This document shows, one piece after another, positions 16,892-26,526 of a stretch of DNA of 64,000 nucleotides. This DNA comes from Agaribacillus aureus (GTDB taxonomy: Bacteria > Bacteroidota > Bacteroidia > Cytophagales > Cyclobacteriaceae). The notes under the pieces were generated by a model. The model was not told the origin of the DNA. It searched no databases and saw nothing but the letters and a program-made list of their open reading frames with translations. Position numbers and translations under genes: made by a program. The stretch spans positions 2,418,001-2,482,000 of the forward strand of contig JAUJEB010000001.1 in assembly GCA_030442055.1 (NCBI GenBank), read 5' to 3'. How positions within the stretch are numbered: the stretch's first letter is position 1; each line of letters starts with the position of its first letter.

Positions 16892-19800
16892 ATGAGCTCC
16901 CACTTATTCACAAAAATGGTTGTCTTGTTTTGGCTATTTATGATTTCCAAAACAACATCGGCTCAATCCCAACAGGATTCCGTATTGGCAGAGCAATATT
17001 TTAAACGGGCCAAAATTTTGGCCGACTCACTGCACACCGACAGCGCCATTTTCTACTATATCAAATCCGGTAATATTTACCATAAACTGGCTGACAGGAG
17101 TCAATACCTGACGTCACAACTCGAAATAAGCAAACTCCTCAGAAAAAATAAAAAACCGAATGAGGCATTAAACAGGCTTAAAAATGCGATTGTTTTTGGA
17201 GAAAATCAGCCTGGGGCGGATGGAGTTTTGATAAGTGATATGCTGGTACTTCAGGGCAGTATCGAATATCAATTGGGAAATTTTAAGCAAGCTGAGGTCA
17301 CACATCTGAAGGCATTGAATATTAGAAAGGAATACCTGGGAGAAGAAAACCCGAAAGTGGCGGAAAGCTATTATAAACTGGGGGCCGTTTACGGCGAAAG
17401 GTCACAGCTTTCAAAGTCGTTGGAATACATCAAAAAGGCGCTGGATATGGCTGTTAAAACACTTGGGGCAGATGATGAAGCTATTAACAGCTACCAAAGC
17501 GGCCTTGGATATGCTTATTACAAAATGAGCCTGCTCGACGAGGCCATAGACTGCTTTGAAAGCGTCAAGGCACGCGTTTTGAAAAAAGGCGGCGAATTGC
17601 AAACCAAAGTAGCCAACCAGTATTTGCTGCTCGGCAATGCTTTTACAGACAAGGGCGACTACCCAAAAGCGCTTGATTATTTCAAAAAAGCATTGAAGAT
17701 AAACCGGCAACTGCTGGGTGAAGAACATACCAACGTGGCCGGGTGTTACAATAATATTGGCGTAGTACTCAGCACCATTGGGGATTATGAGCAGGCGGAG
17801 AACTATCACCAGGTTGCCTTAGGATTAAAAATAAAAGCCCATGGCGAAACACATCCGCGGGTGGCCAAGTATTTTCAGAATTTGGGCAGTATGTCTGCCA
17901 TCAATGGCGACCTGGACGGCGCTCTTCAAAACTACCTGAAGGCACAAAAAATTTACAGACAAACATTTGGCGAAAGAGACATTTATGTAGCCATACTGTT
18001 CGGGGAAATCGGCGATGTTTATCGCCAAAAAGGAGAACTGGTCCTGGCAAAACAGAATATACGCAGGAGCATTGACATTGGTATATCCACCGTCGGCAGG
18101 ATTAACAAAGAAATTCCTAATTTCTATTCCCTATTGGCCAAAGTTTATGAGGATCAGCAGGAATTTGAGCTGGCTTTTGAACAATATCAACATGCTCATC
18201 AAATACTTTCGGCGCTGTATGGAACACATAATCCCGAATTGGCAGAGAATTATGTAAGCATCGGAGATCTGCGATCAAAGATGGGGCAATACGAGGTTGC
18301 CCTTGCCAATTACCAAAACGCCCTTATTTCGCTTACACCTGATTTTAAGGAACAGGATATAGCTAACAATCCGGATCCGGAAAAAGTGATGGCCAGAATT
18401 GAATTTTTAAATGTATTGGGTAGTAAGGCCCGCGCCTTAAAAAACATGTATCATCAGGACTCCCGGAATATTGGCTTAATGATCAATGCCTTCGACACCT
18501 ACCGGTTGGGTATCGGGTTGATAGATAAAATTAAAAACACCTATTCCGGAAGAAGCTCCATTTTGTTGATTACTGCTAACAATATGAAGCTATATGAAGA
18601 AGGGATAGCGGTAGCTTTGGCTTTAGCAGAAATAACCGGCGATAACAGCTACACGAATGAAGCCTTCAAACTGGCGGAAAAAAGTAAAGCCACTTTGCTC
18701 CTCAAGGCTGTCAAAGATTTGTATGCCAAGAAATTCGCCAATATCCCGGATTCAATATTAGCCGTGGAAAACCAGATCAAAACAAGTCTCGATTATTACA
18801 ACAGCCTCGCTTATAAAGAAAAAAACAAAAAAGAAGGGCCTGATCAGACTACTTTAAGTGGTATTGAAACAAAACTGTTTGGCTTAAACAGGTCACTGGA
18901 CTCCCTTAATAACGTATTGCTGAAAAACTATTCAGCGTATTTTGATTTCAAGTACAAAACGGACGTTACGGACATCGATGAAATACAACAGGCTTTAATC
19001 AGCGCCAATGAAGCCGTTGTGGAATATTTTTGGGGAGATCATCATATAACGGTGTTTGTCATCACCAAAGATGATTTGTCTGTTTATCAATATCCTCATG
19101 CCGATGCATTGGATAAGGCCATAACAACCGTCAGGGAATATCTCACCAACAAATATGACTACCCTGCCGTATTTGCAAAAAATGCGCATTTGATCTTTAA
19201 TGCATTAATGGCTCCGGGCTACCATCTTATAAAGGGAAAAGATTTGATTGTAATTCCCGATGGCCCCCTGGCTTATGTTCCGATGGAGCTGTTGGCCACC
19301 GCATATACTGATCAGCAAACCGTCAGCTTTGCAAACATGCCATACCTCATTAAGGATCATGCCATATCATACGCCTATTCGGCCAGCTTGCTTTCAGAAT
19401 CTTATCATCAATCGCCTGGACAGGTATCACAAAATTACCTGGCCCTGGCGCCAAATTTCAATCAAAGGAACGACTCCGAAGATATTCCGGATCCATTGTA
19501 TCTGGCTCAAAGTGAAAATGTAAGGGGTTCTCTCAAGGAATTAAAATATACTGCCCAGGAAATAAGATCGATTGCCAATTACGCAGATGGGCAATACTAT
19601 ATTGGCGATCAGGCCACTGAAAACCTGTTTAAAAAATATGCCAGAGATTTTGATATCCTTCATTTAGCGACGCATGCCATTATCGATGATAAAAATCCAA
19701 TGGACTCCAGACTGCTGTTCACGCTGGATGAAAACTCAAAGGAGGATGGCGACCTGTTTGCCTGGGAACTGTATAACATGCAGCTAAATGCTCAAATGAC

Positions 19801-20221
19801 CGTCTTGTCGGCATGCAACACCGGCTTCGGCCAGGTACACCGGGGAGAGGGTGTGATGAGTCTGGGCAGGGCATTTGCCTACGCCGGGTGCCCTTCAATT
19901 ATCATGAGCCTGTGGCCCGCACAGGATGAAACCACCTCATTTATTATGTCAGATTTTTATAAAAACCTGGCAGCGGGGCAATCAAAAGATCAGTCGCTGA
20001 GAAATGCAAAAATAAACTACCTGAAAAACAGTGACGACTTGTTATTGCACCCCTTTTATTGGGCAGGCTTCATTTCACAGGGTAATCAACAGCCACTGCA
20101 ATTAAAGAAAAACCGGACGCCTCTGGCAAGCACGATCGCGGTGGCCGTCTTAATTGTCCTGGTCATCGTTATCATAATACAAAAAAAATCTTCAAACCGA
20201 ACTGCCAGGCGAATTAAGTAA
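16892..20221 (+). CDS. TPR-CHAT protein 1 (caspase-like peptidase, predicted periplasmic)
   Basis: 1109 residues. A signal peptide (1 to about 24) is followed by about ten kinesin-light-chain-like TPR units (about 60-450), a helical linker, and a CHAT domain (about 760-1070). The CHAT catalytic dyad is present: His928 in HLATHA and Cys975 in LSACNTGFG, followed by GEGVMSLGRAFAYAG and LWPAQDE. A hydrophobic helix (about 1081-1100) and basic tail end the protein, suggesting it is anchored in the inner membrane with the bulk in the periplasm. CHAT domains are peptidases related to caspases and separase. It starts 39 nt after the TPR membrane gene and is a paralog of the next large gene. Confidence 0.9.
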   Translation: MSSHLFTKMVVLFWLFMISKTTSAQSQQDSVLAEQYFKRAKILADSLHTDSAIFYYIKSGNIYHKLADRSQYLTSQLEISKLLRKNKKPNEALNRLKNAIVFGENQPGADGVLISDMLVLQGSIEYQLGNFKQAEVTHLKALNIRKEYLGEENPKVAESYYKLGAVYGERSQLSKSLEYIKKALDMAVKTLGADDEAINSYQSGLGYAYYKMSLLDEAIDCFESVKARVLKKGGELQTKVANQYLLLGNAFTDKGDYPKALDYFKKALKINRQLLGEEHTNVAGCYNNIGVVLSTIGDYEQAENYHQVALGLKIKAHGETHPRVAKYFQNLGSMSAINGDLDGALQNYLKAQKIYRQTFGERDIYVAILFGEIGDVYRQKGELVLAKQNIRRSIDIGISTVGRINKEIPNFYSLLAKVYEDQQEFELAFEQYQHAHQILSALYGTHNPELAENYVSIGDLRSKMGQYEVALANYQNALISLTPDFKEQDIANNPDPEKVMARIEFLNVLGSKARALKNMYHQDSRNIGLMINAFDTYRLGIGLIDKIKNTYSGRSSILLITANNMKLYEEGIAVALALAEITGDNSYTNEAFKLAEKSKATLLLKAVKDLYAKKFANIPDSILAVENQIKTSLDYYNSLAYKEKNKKEGPDQTTLSGIETKLFGLNRSLDSLNNVLLKNYSAYFDFKYKTDVTDIDEIQQALISANEAVVEYFWGDHHITVFVITKDDLSVYQYPHADALDKAITTVREYLTNKYDYPAVFAKNAHLIFNALMAPGYHLIKGKDLIVIPDGPLAYVPMELLATAYTDQQTVSFANMPYLIKDHAISYAYSASLLSESYHQSPGQVSQNYLALAPNFNQRNDSEDIPDPLYLAQSENVRGSLKELKYTAQEIRSIANYADGQYYIGDQATENLFKKYARDFDILHLATHAIIDDKNPMDSRLLFTLDENSKEDGDLFAWELYNMQLNAQMTVLSACNTGFGQVHRGEGVMSLGRAFAYAGCPSIIMSLWPAQDETTSFIMSDFYKNLAAGQSKDQSLRNAKINYLKNSDDLLLHPFYWAGFISQGNQQPLQLKKNRTPLASTIAVAVLIVLVIVIIIQKKSSNRTARRIK

Positions 20222-20350
20222 TCGGAACCAACAGGTATTCAGAACTATGTTTAGCATTTGCCAGGCTTTTGTTTTTAACCAAAAAAGTAAGTCGATTCAT
20301 GTATTGTTTCTCATCAAACGGATTAAAATACTATCTTGAATACTAAATTA

Positions 20351-23300
20351 ATGGCGCCCGATATGCAACCCGCAAAATGTTTCCCGGTTTTGCTACTTTC
20401 ATGGCTGGTGGTTTTTTCCTCCTACAGTCAACACCCTGACTATGGGCAGGATCTTTTTAAAAAATCCGATCATCACTTAAAGCAATTCAACTATGACAGC
20501 GCCAGGCATTATCTCTCCATGGCTGAAACTGAATTTAAAAACTCACAAAATTATCGGCTGCTTTGCCTGACAAAAATCAAGCAGGCCGGGGTGGCGGGCG
20601 CCCGCGAACGCTGGCAGGAAAGTGAAATGATGCTGAATGAGGCCAGTGTTATCTATGAAAAGGAAAAATTAGAAGATCCGCAAATTGCCGGTTTAATTGA
20701 TTATAACCGGGCAGAGGTGCTATTTGCCAAAAGAAAGCTTACTGAGGCCATCAATTATTCCAATAAGGCTATTGAAGTATTCAAGTCCTTACAACGGGAT
20801 TCTGCTATTTTACTTGCAAAGACCTTCATACTCCGTGGAAATACGGAATTAAAAGCAAGGCATTGGGAGGTTGGAAAAAGTAGTATTGAAAAGGGCATGG
20901 CCCTAATAACCGATGTTAATCATACCAATGCTGAAGACTACTTGTATGGAAAATTCGGATTGGGTTACTACTATTATGACTTTGACATGGATTCTTCTTT
21001 TTACCACTTTAAGGAGGGGCTGGAGCGCACTAAACCGTACTTAAACCCCAACAATAAACTCATAAGCTTTACCTATGAAAAAATGGGCAACCTCTATAAA
21101 TTCTCCAATGAACATGAGTTAGCGCACGTTTTTTTGCAAAATGCGCTTACCATAAGAAAATTTCATTACCCCGAAGTTCATCCTTTCATTTCCGGAATTT
21201 ACAATAACATCGGGTTGCTTTACCATCGGCAAAATGATTATAAAAATGCCATTAAATATTTGAATAAGTCCCTCGATATTGACAGACAGGTATTTGGCAA
21301 CGACCATAACATGGTAGCTATCTCCCTAAGTAACCTGGGCAATACTTATAAATGGCTGGGGCAATACGATAAGGCGCTGGTGGTATTAGAGGAAGCATTG
21401 AGAATCCGCAGGAAGTTGTTTGGCGAATACAATAACTATTACGCTTCCAGCCTGAACAACTTATCGCTGGTTTATGAGAGAATACCCGATTTCGATAAAG
21501 CTATTTTTTACCTGGAAAAAGTCAAAGACATTTGGGCAGTCACCCGACCCGGCGATAATCAGGCGAAAGGATTTATTGAACAAAATATAGCTTCCGCTTA
21601 CTACAATATGGGAAGTTATCAGAGGGCGTTGCGTCACCTGACCGTAGCGATGAACCATAAAATACCCAATTTTGAAGCGAAAGAGTATACACTCAGCCCA
21701 AGCTTCGAACAGCTGCCCCCAAGCCTTAGCCTTAACCAGACCCTTCATCTGAAATCCACTATTTTAATTCAGAAATTTCACAAAGAGCACAAGCTCGAAG
21801 ATTTATTACTTTCGTTGAAAACCAGTGAATTGCTGTTGGAATACAACGAAAAAATTGCCCGGTCGGCTGACAGTGAGAACTCAAAGCAGGTGTATATTGA
21901 CAACGTTTATCAATCCTTTCAAACCGCGATCCAGGCTGCTTACGAATTACATAAACAAACCAAAGATGACAGCTACCTGGAAAAAGCCTTCAACTTTATG
22001 GAAAAAAGTAAAGCTTTCCTCCTGCTGGAGAACATGAGATCGCAGCAAGTGAGAAGTCTTTCAGATATCCCCGAGGAAATTTGGCACCGGGAGGACTCGT
22101 TAAAGCTAAGGATCGCGCAATTAAATAATGAGATTTTTCAGGAAGAGCAACAGCATAGCAACAGGGAAACCGACAAGTTGACTAAATTAAAACAGGACCG
22201 GCTGGCTAACGTCATGGCTTTTGAGAACTTAAAAACCACTATCAAGAAAAATCACGGCAAATATTTTCAGCTCAAGTACGAGAAAGCGTTGATTTCCTAT
22301 CATGACCTAAAGCAGTCTGTTTTGGGTCATGACGCCCTGGTCCTGGAGTATTACGTCGGTCCCGAGTTTACCTTCATTTTTGGCATTGACAAAAACAAAA
22401 TAACAATTTCCCAATCTTCTTCCGGCGAATGGCTGGAAAATCAGGTATCTTCCTTGCGGGAAATGATAGCGGAGAGAACCGTTAATATCCAAAAATTCAA
22501 TAAGGTGGCCCGTCAACTGTACGACAGCCTGGTCAGACCTGTTGGTGAAATCGACGCTATTAAGAAACTGGTCATCATTCCGGATGGCATTCTGAATTAT
22601 TTGCCTTTTGAAATATTGGTGAAGCATGATCAGGGAGATAATTTTAAAGATTTAGCCTATTTAGTCAAAGATCATCAAATAGTCTACCAGCATTCGACTA
22701 ATGTATGGCACGAAAATGCCGTCAAACCCGCTCCTGCTAAGGCGCTGGATCTTCTGGCATTTGCGCCGGATTTTAACAGCATTCAACCGGATGATCAGGA
22801 AGAATATCAATTGATAGCTTCGCGTGACAAGGTAAGAGGAAACCTCACACCCTTGGTAGGCACCTTGAAAGAATTGGAAAACCTCCGGGACCTGATCAAT
22901 GGTGAAACTTTCAACGGTTACGTTGCCAGTGAAAAGAATTTCAAGGAAAAAGCGGGCCGGTTTGGCATTATTCACCTGGCCACACACGCCATAGTCGACG
23001 ACGAAAATCCCATGAATTCCCGGCTGCTCTTTACCTGCGACTCGCTGGAAAAGGAGGAAGACGGCAACCTTTACAGTTGGGAACTTTACAATATGCCATT
23101 AAATGCCCAATTAGCAGTACTTTCCGCCTGCAATACAGGTTTTGGAAAAATTCGTTCCGGCGAAGGGGTCATGAGTCTGGGCCGCGCTTTTGCCTATGCC
23201 GGTTGCCCGGCCATCGTCATGAGCCTTTGGCCGGCCCAGGATGAAGTGACCGCTGATATTATGACTTATTTTTACCAGGGCCTGTCCAGGAAATTGCCCA

Positions 23301-23515
23301 AAGATCAGGCCTTAAGAGAAGCTAAATTGAAATACCTACAAAAAGCCGAGGATTTTATGGCTCATCCTTTTTACTGGGCGAGCTTTGTGGCACAAGGCGA
23401 TCCGAGACCCATCAGTATCAATAAAAGATTGAAAACCCGCTGGATATTTTTAGCCCTGATTTCCATTATCTCTGTCTTTGGTATTTACTATGTGATCAAA
23501 AAGAGAAGTAGCTAG
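20351..23515 (+). CDS. TPR-CHAT protein 2 (caspase-like peptidase, predicted periplasmic)
   Basis: 1054 residues from the ATG; the frame starts 15 nt earlier at TTG. The layout repeats that of the preceding gene: signal peptide (about 1-27), TPR array (about 40-430), helical linker, CHAT domain with His879 (HLATHA) and Cys927 (LSACNTGFG), then a C-terminal membrane helix (about 1033-1049) and a short basic tail. The CHAT domains of the two proteins are clearly alike (GEGVMSLGRAFAYAGCP in both), whereas the TPR regions have diverged, which suggests different binding partners. The 129-nt gap after the first CHAT gene shows no terminator, so both are likely in one operon with the sigma factor. 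Confidence 0.9.
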   Translation: MAPDMQPAKCFPVLLLSWLVVFSSYSQHPDYGQDLFKKSDHHLKQFNYDSARHYLSMAETEFKNSQNYRLLCLTKIKQAGVAGARERWQESEMMLNEASVIYEKEKLEDPQIAGLIDYNRAEVLFAKRKLTEAINYSNKAIEVFKSLQRDSAILLAKTFILRGNTELKARHWEVGKSSIEKGMALITDVNHTNAEDYLYGKFGLGYYYYDFDMDSSFYHFKEGLERTKPYLNPNNKLISFTYEKMGNLYKFSNEHELAHVFLQNALTIRKFHYPEVHPFISGIYNNIGLLYHRQNDYKNAIKYLNKSLDIDRQVFGNDHNMVAISLSNLGNTYKWLGQYDKALVVLEEALRIRRKLFGEYNNYYASSLNNLSLVYERIPDFDKAIFYLEKVKDIWAVTRPGDNQAKGFIEQNIASAYYNMGSYQRALRHLTVAMNHKIPNFEAKEYTLSPSFEQLPPSLSLNQTLHLKSTILIQKFHKEHKLEDLLLSLKTSELLLEYNEKIARSADSENSKQVYIDNVYQSFQTAIQAAYELHKQTKDDSYLEKAFNFMEKSKAFLLLENMRSQQVRSLSDIPEEIWHREDSLKLRIAQLNNEIFQEEQQHSNRETDKLTKLKQDRLANVMAFENLKTTIKKNHGKYFQLKYEKALISYHDLKQSVLGHDALVLEYYVGPEFTFIFGIDKNKITISQSSSGEWLENQVSSLREMIAERTVNIQKFNKVARQLYDSLVRPVGEIDAIKKLVIIPDGILNYLPFEILVKHDQGDNFKDLAYLVKDHQIVYQHSTNVWHENAVKPAPAKALDLLAFAPDFNSIQPDDQEEYQLIASRDKVRGNLTPLVGTLKELENLRDLINGETFNGYVASEKNFKEKAGRFGIIHLATHAIVDDENPMNSRLLFTCDSLEKEEDGNLYSWELYNMPLNAQLAVLSACNTGFGKIRSGEGVMSLGRAFAYAGCPAIVMSLWPAQDEVTADIMTYFYQGLSRKLPKDQALREAKLKYLQKAEDFMAHPFYWASFVAQGDPRPISINKRLKTRWIFLALISIISVFGIYYVIKKRSS

Positions 23516-24122
23516 TTGGGAATGTCTTGTAATTAAGGGCCAAAATGTAATCCCCCCAACCCGTTGTAAAAGCCTTTCTTCCGTTTAGGGTATCTGGCAA
23601 ACAAGTGACGATACTCATATTTTCATCTTACAAAAATCAACATGATGACACCTTGTAAGTTTATTTTTATAACGTGAGTTTGACATAAACACAAGCTAAA
23701 ATGTTTGCAAACATAAATTTTAGGATAACATTCCGAAAATTTACTGTCTGAGCGTAGCGAGTTTAAATTTTCTAGCGTTTTTGCATACTTTTTTGGCAAT
23801 GCAAAAAGTATGAGCCTGCCCGGCTTGAGGGCGAAAGCTTAGCATAGTACTTATAAACAATACTGGTAAGCACAGAAATAAAACATGTTATGCCGAACTC
23901 AGATTTTTTTTGAAATCCACAGACTCATTTCACCCTCACAATCAATACATTACATTAACAAAAAACATCCCCTAACCATTCTAAACCCACTTTTTCCAGT
24001 ATTTAGGGTAACCTTTCCAAGCGGTGTGCAATTAATCCCTACAAATGCGCAAATCAAGCATTGCTAAAACTAAAAACCATTATAAAAGATGCTTTAAAAC
24101 TTGAATCTGAAACCTTACTGAC
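23516..24122. other. 607-nt intergenic region between CHAT 2 and the beta-barrel gene
   Basis: No credible gene is seen; a 60-codon frame at 23885 has no coding character. The region holds a double-hairpin repeat (23735-23812) and an AT-rich stretch up to 24122 where a promoter for the next two genes may lie. Confidence 0.5.
23735..23812. repeat. REP-like element: two consecutive hairpins
   Basis: The first hairpin has perfect 9-bp arms (23735-23743 and 23764-23772). The second has perfect 10-bp arms (23784-23793 and 23803-23812) with a 9-nt loop. The paired layout, the intergenic position and the local sequence look like a dispersed extragenic palindromic repeat. It could also end transcription of the CHAT operon. 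Confidence 0.5.
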
Positions 24123-24869
24123 ATGAGAACTATTTTACAATATCAAATAACACAAAAGACAAAAATATTAAAGTGGAGTTTTATTATTTTTTTCTTGCAG
24201 CTGGCAAAAACCGAACTGGCCCACAGTCAGGGATTAATGAGCGGCCATGGCAAAGTTTTCAAATACGTAAACGGCGCGTCACCCCGTTACCGGGGACTAA
24301 ATACCCATTACCTTGAAATAGGAGGTGGTGTATCTGTGTGGTACCTGGCCCAGCAAGAGGGAATGGAAAATGAAAGCATGCCTTACCAGGTTTTTGTGGA
24401 AAAAGGGAAAGTTCAAAGCCCCGTCAGCCTGATGGCCAGCTATAATTTTAACGGCACCTATCAGTTGGACAGCTTCCAGTTAAAGACACAGTATGCCTCT
24501 TTACAAGCCAAATATTCTTTCACAAAGATGATTCATTCATTTCCCAAAAATGTCAATATCTATGGCACAGCCGGTATTACAGGCTGGATGGGTGACCTCG
24601 CCAGATTGGGATCCGGCCCCCTGAATGACGCGAACGCGGTAGAATCCAATAAGGGGATAGGATATGTTTTAAGTACCGGCATCAGCTATTATTTCCGGCA
24701 ACTTGCCGTAGGCGCCCAATTATTATACTTCTCAGGGAAAGGAAAATACACCGTCGGGGACATTGAAAACCAGGAAGTATTTACGGGTTCAACACAACTA
24801 AATATCACCATAAGCTACCAATTTCTAATGGGTCGTGGCAAAGTACTATGCCCTATTTACAAAAGATAA
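24123..24869 (+). CDS. Exported beta-strand-rich protein, outer-membrane-barrel-like
   Basis: 248 residues. A long signal peptide (to about residue 36) is followed by a chain of alternating hydrophobic/polar strands (YLEIGGGVSVWYL, PVSLMASYNFNG, ASLQAKYSF, VNIYGTAGITGW, GYVLSTGISYYF, LAVGAQLLYFSG, QLNITISYQF), as in small outer-membrane beta-barrels with about eight strands. I do not recognise a named family. It lies 21 nt before the CDC-like gene, so the two are probably co-transcribed, and it may help export, anchor or protect against that protein. That role is inference. Confidence 0.7.
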   Translation: MRTILQYQITQKTKILKWSFIIFFLQLAKTELAHSQGLMSGHGKVFKYVNGASPRYRGLNTHYLEIGGGVSVWYLAQQEGMENESMPYQVFVEKGKVQSPVSLMASYNFNGTYQLDSFQLKTQYASLQAKYSFTKMIHSFPKNVNIYGTAGITGWMGDLARLGSGPLNDANAVESNKGIGYVLSTGISYYFRQLAVGAQLLYFSGKGKYTVGDIENQEVFTGSTQLNITISYQFLMGRGKVLCPIYKR

Positions 24870-24890
24870 ATCAATTATATAATTCTAAAG

Positions 24891-26447
24891 ATGAAAAAGA
24901 CCATGAAAACAAATAGTTACTGGATATTGTCAATGCTGCTGATCGCTTTAATATCCTGCCAAAAAGAAAATGATTTTGACAATCAAATAGAAAACATGAC
25001 CTTCAACGATGCGGTTGAGTCTTTAGGCTATCTGAATGAAGTTTCAGGCTACCCGGAGCAAGAGTTAAGTGAACCTCAGGAAATAGAAGTTGTTGAAGAG
25101 CCTAGTCGTGAGCAGGGGACTGACCTTGAATGTTCGGTGGTAAGGTACAAAGCTACTCCAGGTTACAACGAGCTTTTCTTACTAGACCCCACCTCCGATG
25201 TGATTTATCCAGGCGCTTTAATGAAAGGCGAAAGCATCGCTACCGGGGAGTATACTCCCATCATTGCGGCTCGTAAGCCTATCACCCTCTCAATATCTTT
25301 GCAGAATCTGGATGGAGACATTGCCGCAGATGTGGATGAACCAAAACTTTCTACCGTCAGGGAAAAAATTAATGAAATCCTCAGCTCCAACGTCAACGGA
25401 GCCACACCTGCTAAGATAAACTTTGAAATTCAGGAAGTACATTCCAGGGAACAACTCAATCTGGCTGTCGGCGCAAACTACCAAAATGCGACCTCTGATA
25501 TTTCCGGTTCATTTTCCTTTGGTAGCGAAGAAATTAAAAGCAGGGTGATGGTTAAATTCATGCAGGTCTATTATACCATTGATATGGATATACCGGAAAA
25601 CCCCAGCGACCTGTTTACAAACTTACCGGACATTGAGGACCTGGGCAGTATTTCTCCAATGTATGTTTCTACCGTAAAATATGGAAGAATGGTTCTTTTC
25701 TCAGCCACTTCCAGTCGCACAACCACCGAGGTTAGGGCTGCCTTGAATGCTGCTTTTGAATCCGGCGTGACAAATGGAGAAATTGATATCAGCGGCGATT
25801 ACCAAAAAATAATTGAAGAATCCGAAATACAGGCTTACGTGGTCGGCGGTTCAGGAGAGGATGCCTCGGGAGTCGTTAATGGTATTTCTGGATTAAAAAG
25901 CTATATCGTCAACGGTGGAAATTACAGCAAGGATTCTCCGGGTGCGATGCTGGCTTACAAAATGCGATTTCTAAAAGATAATTCTATTGGTAAAATCCTG
26001 CTCAGCAGTGAGTATAATGTCAGGCAGTGCGATCAGGCATATTATCGCTACGAAGTGGTTTTGAAAAGGATTATTTGCACTGAGTGTAATGATGGCGCCG
26101 GCAGCCACGCAGAAATGGCGGGAAGTATGAAAACGAAAATCTCCGGGAGTAGTAAAACAAGAACTTTGTGGTCTGAATCAAAGGGTCATGCGATAGACGA
26201 AATTGGCGGGATTATTGAATTGGATAACAGTACCACCTATGAATTCTACAAACCCGACAGAGATAAAGCCTACATTGAAATCTTTGGTAATTTAATAGAA
26301 AGAGATGCCACCAGCGCTGACGATAATTTAGGTAGTGATAATAAAAGGATATTTCTCAGCGACCTGACCGGACTAAATAATTATGAGCTGATCTTCAATG
26401 GCAGTGGCATGACTGCGAAATCCACCTGGCGGATTATTGGCAAATAA
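24891..26447 (+). CDS. Cholesterol-dependent-cytolysin-like (CDCL) pore-forming lipoprotein
   Basis: 518 residues. A lipoprotein signal ends at Cys23 (LIALISC), followed by an acidic stretch (KENDFDN) of the kind linked to surface export in Bacteroidota. From about 95 the protein follows the thiol-activated cytolysin family: YPGALMKGES, AARKPITLSI (about 126-135), VKFMQVYYTI with the NPSDLF segment that follows it, SPMYVSTVKYGR, the conserved Gly pair in YVVGGSGEDA (319-320), and MLAYKMRFLKDN (about 353-364). The C-terminal part (about 400-518) lacks the Trp-rich undecapeptide of true cholesterol-binding CDCs, which fits the CDC-like group. It would oligomerise into a beta-barrel pore in a target membrane. 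An ATG four codons in is an alternative start. Confidence 0.85.
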   Translation: MKKTMKTNSYWILSMLLIALISCQKENDFDNQIENMTFNDAVESLGYLNEVSGYPEQELSEPQEIEVVEEPSREQGTDLECSVVRYKATPGYNELFLLDPTSDVIYPGALMKGESIATGEYTPIIAARKPITLSISLQNLDGDIAADVDEPKLSTVREKINEILSSNVNGATPAKINFEIQEVHSREQLNLAVGANYQNATSDISGSFSFGSEEIKSRVMVKFMQVYYTIDMDIPENPSDLFTNLPDIEDLGSISPMYVSTVKYGRMVLFSATSSRTTTEVRAALNAAFESGVTNGEIDISGDYQKIIEESEIQAYVVGGSGEDASGVVNGISGLKSYIVNGGNYSKDSPGAMLAYKMRFLKDNSIGKILLSSEYNVRQCDQAYYRYEVVLKRIICTECNDGAGSHAEMAGSMKTKISGSSKTRTLWSESKGHAIDEIGGIIELDNSTTYEFYKPDRDKAYIEIFGNLIERDATSADDNLGSDNKRIFLSDLTGLNNYELIFNGSGMTAKSTWRIIGK

Positions 26448-26499
26448 AAAATAATTAAAACACTATTGCCTTTATTGCAACGGAATAGTTCACATGTCC

Positions 26500-26526
26500 A
26501 AGGCGGAGCAAGATGCTCCGCCTTTT
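26500..26526 (+). terminator. Terminator of the CDC-like gene
   Basis: A perfect 10-bp GC-rich stem (26500-26509 with 26515-26524), a 5-nt loop and a closing T-run follow the stop codon by about 50 nt. Confidence 0.85.

Noticed and set aside
16892-23515. CHAT proteins as part of a CRISPR-linked protease (Craspase-like) system
   Set aside because: No cas genes or repeat array is in the window, and the proteins carry signal peptides, which does not fit a cytoplasmic CRISPR partner.
23885-24067. 60-residue frame upstream of the beta-barrel gene
   Set aside because: AT-rich region with no start context or family; likely chance.
24891-26447. True cholesterol-dependent cytolysin
   Set aside because: The core matches, but the Trp-rich undecapeptide and Thr-Leu cholesterol-binding pair at the C-terminus cannot be found, so CDC-like is the safer call.
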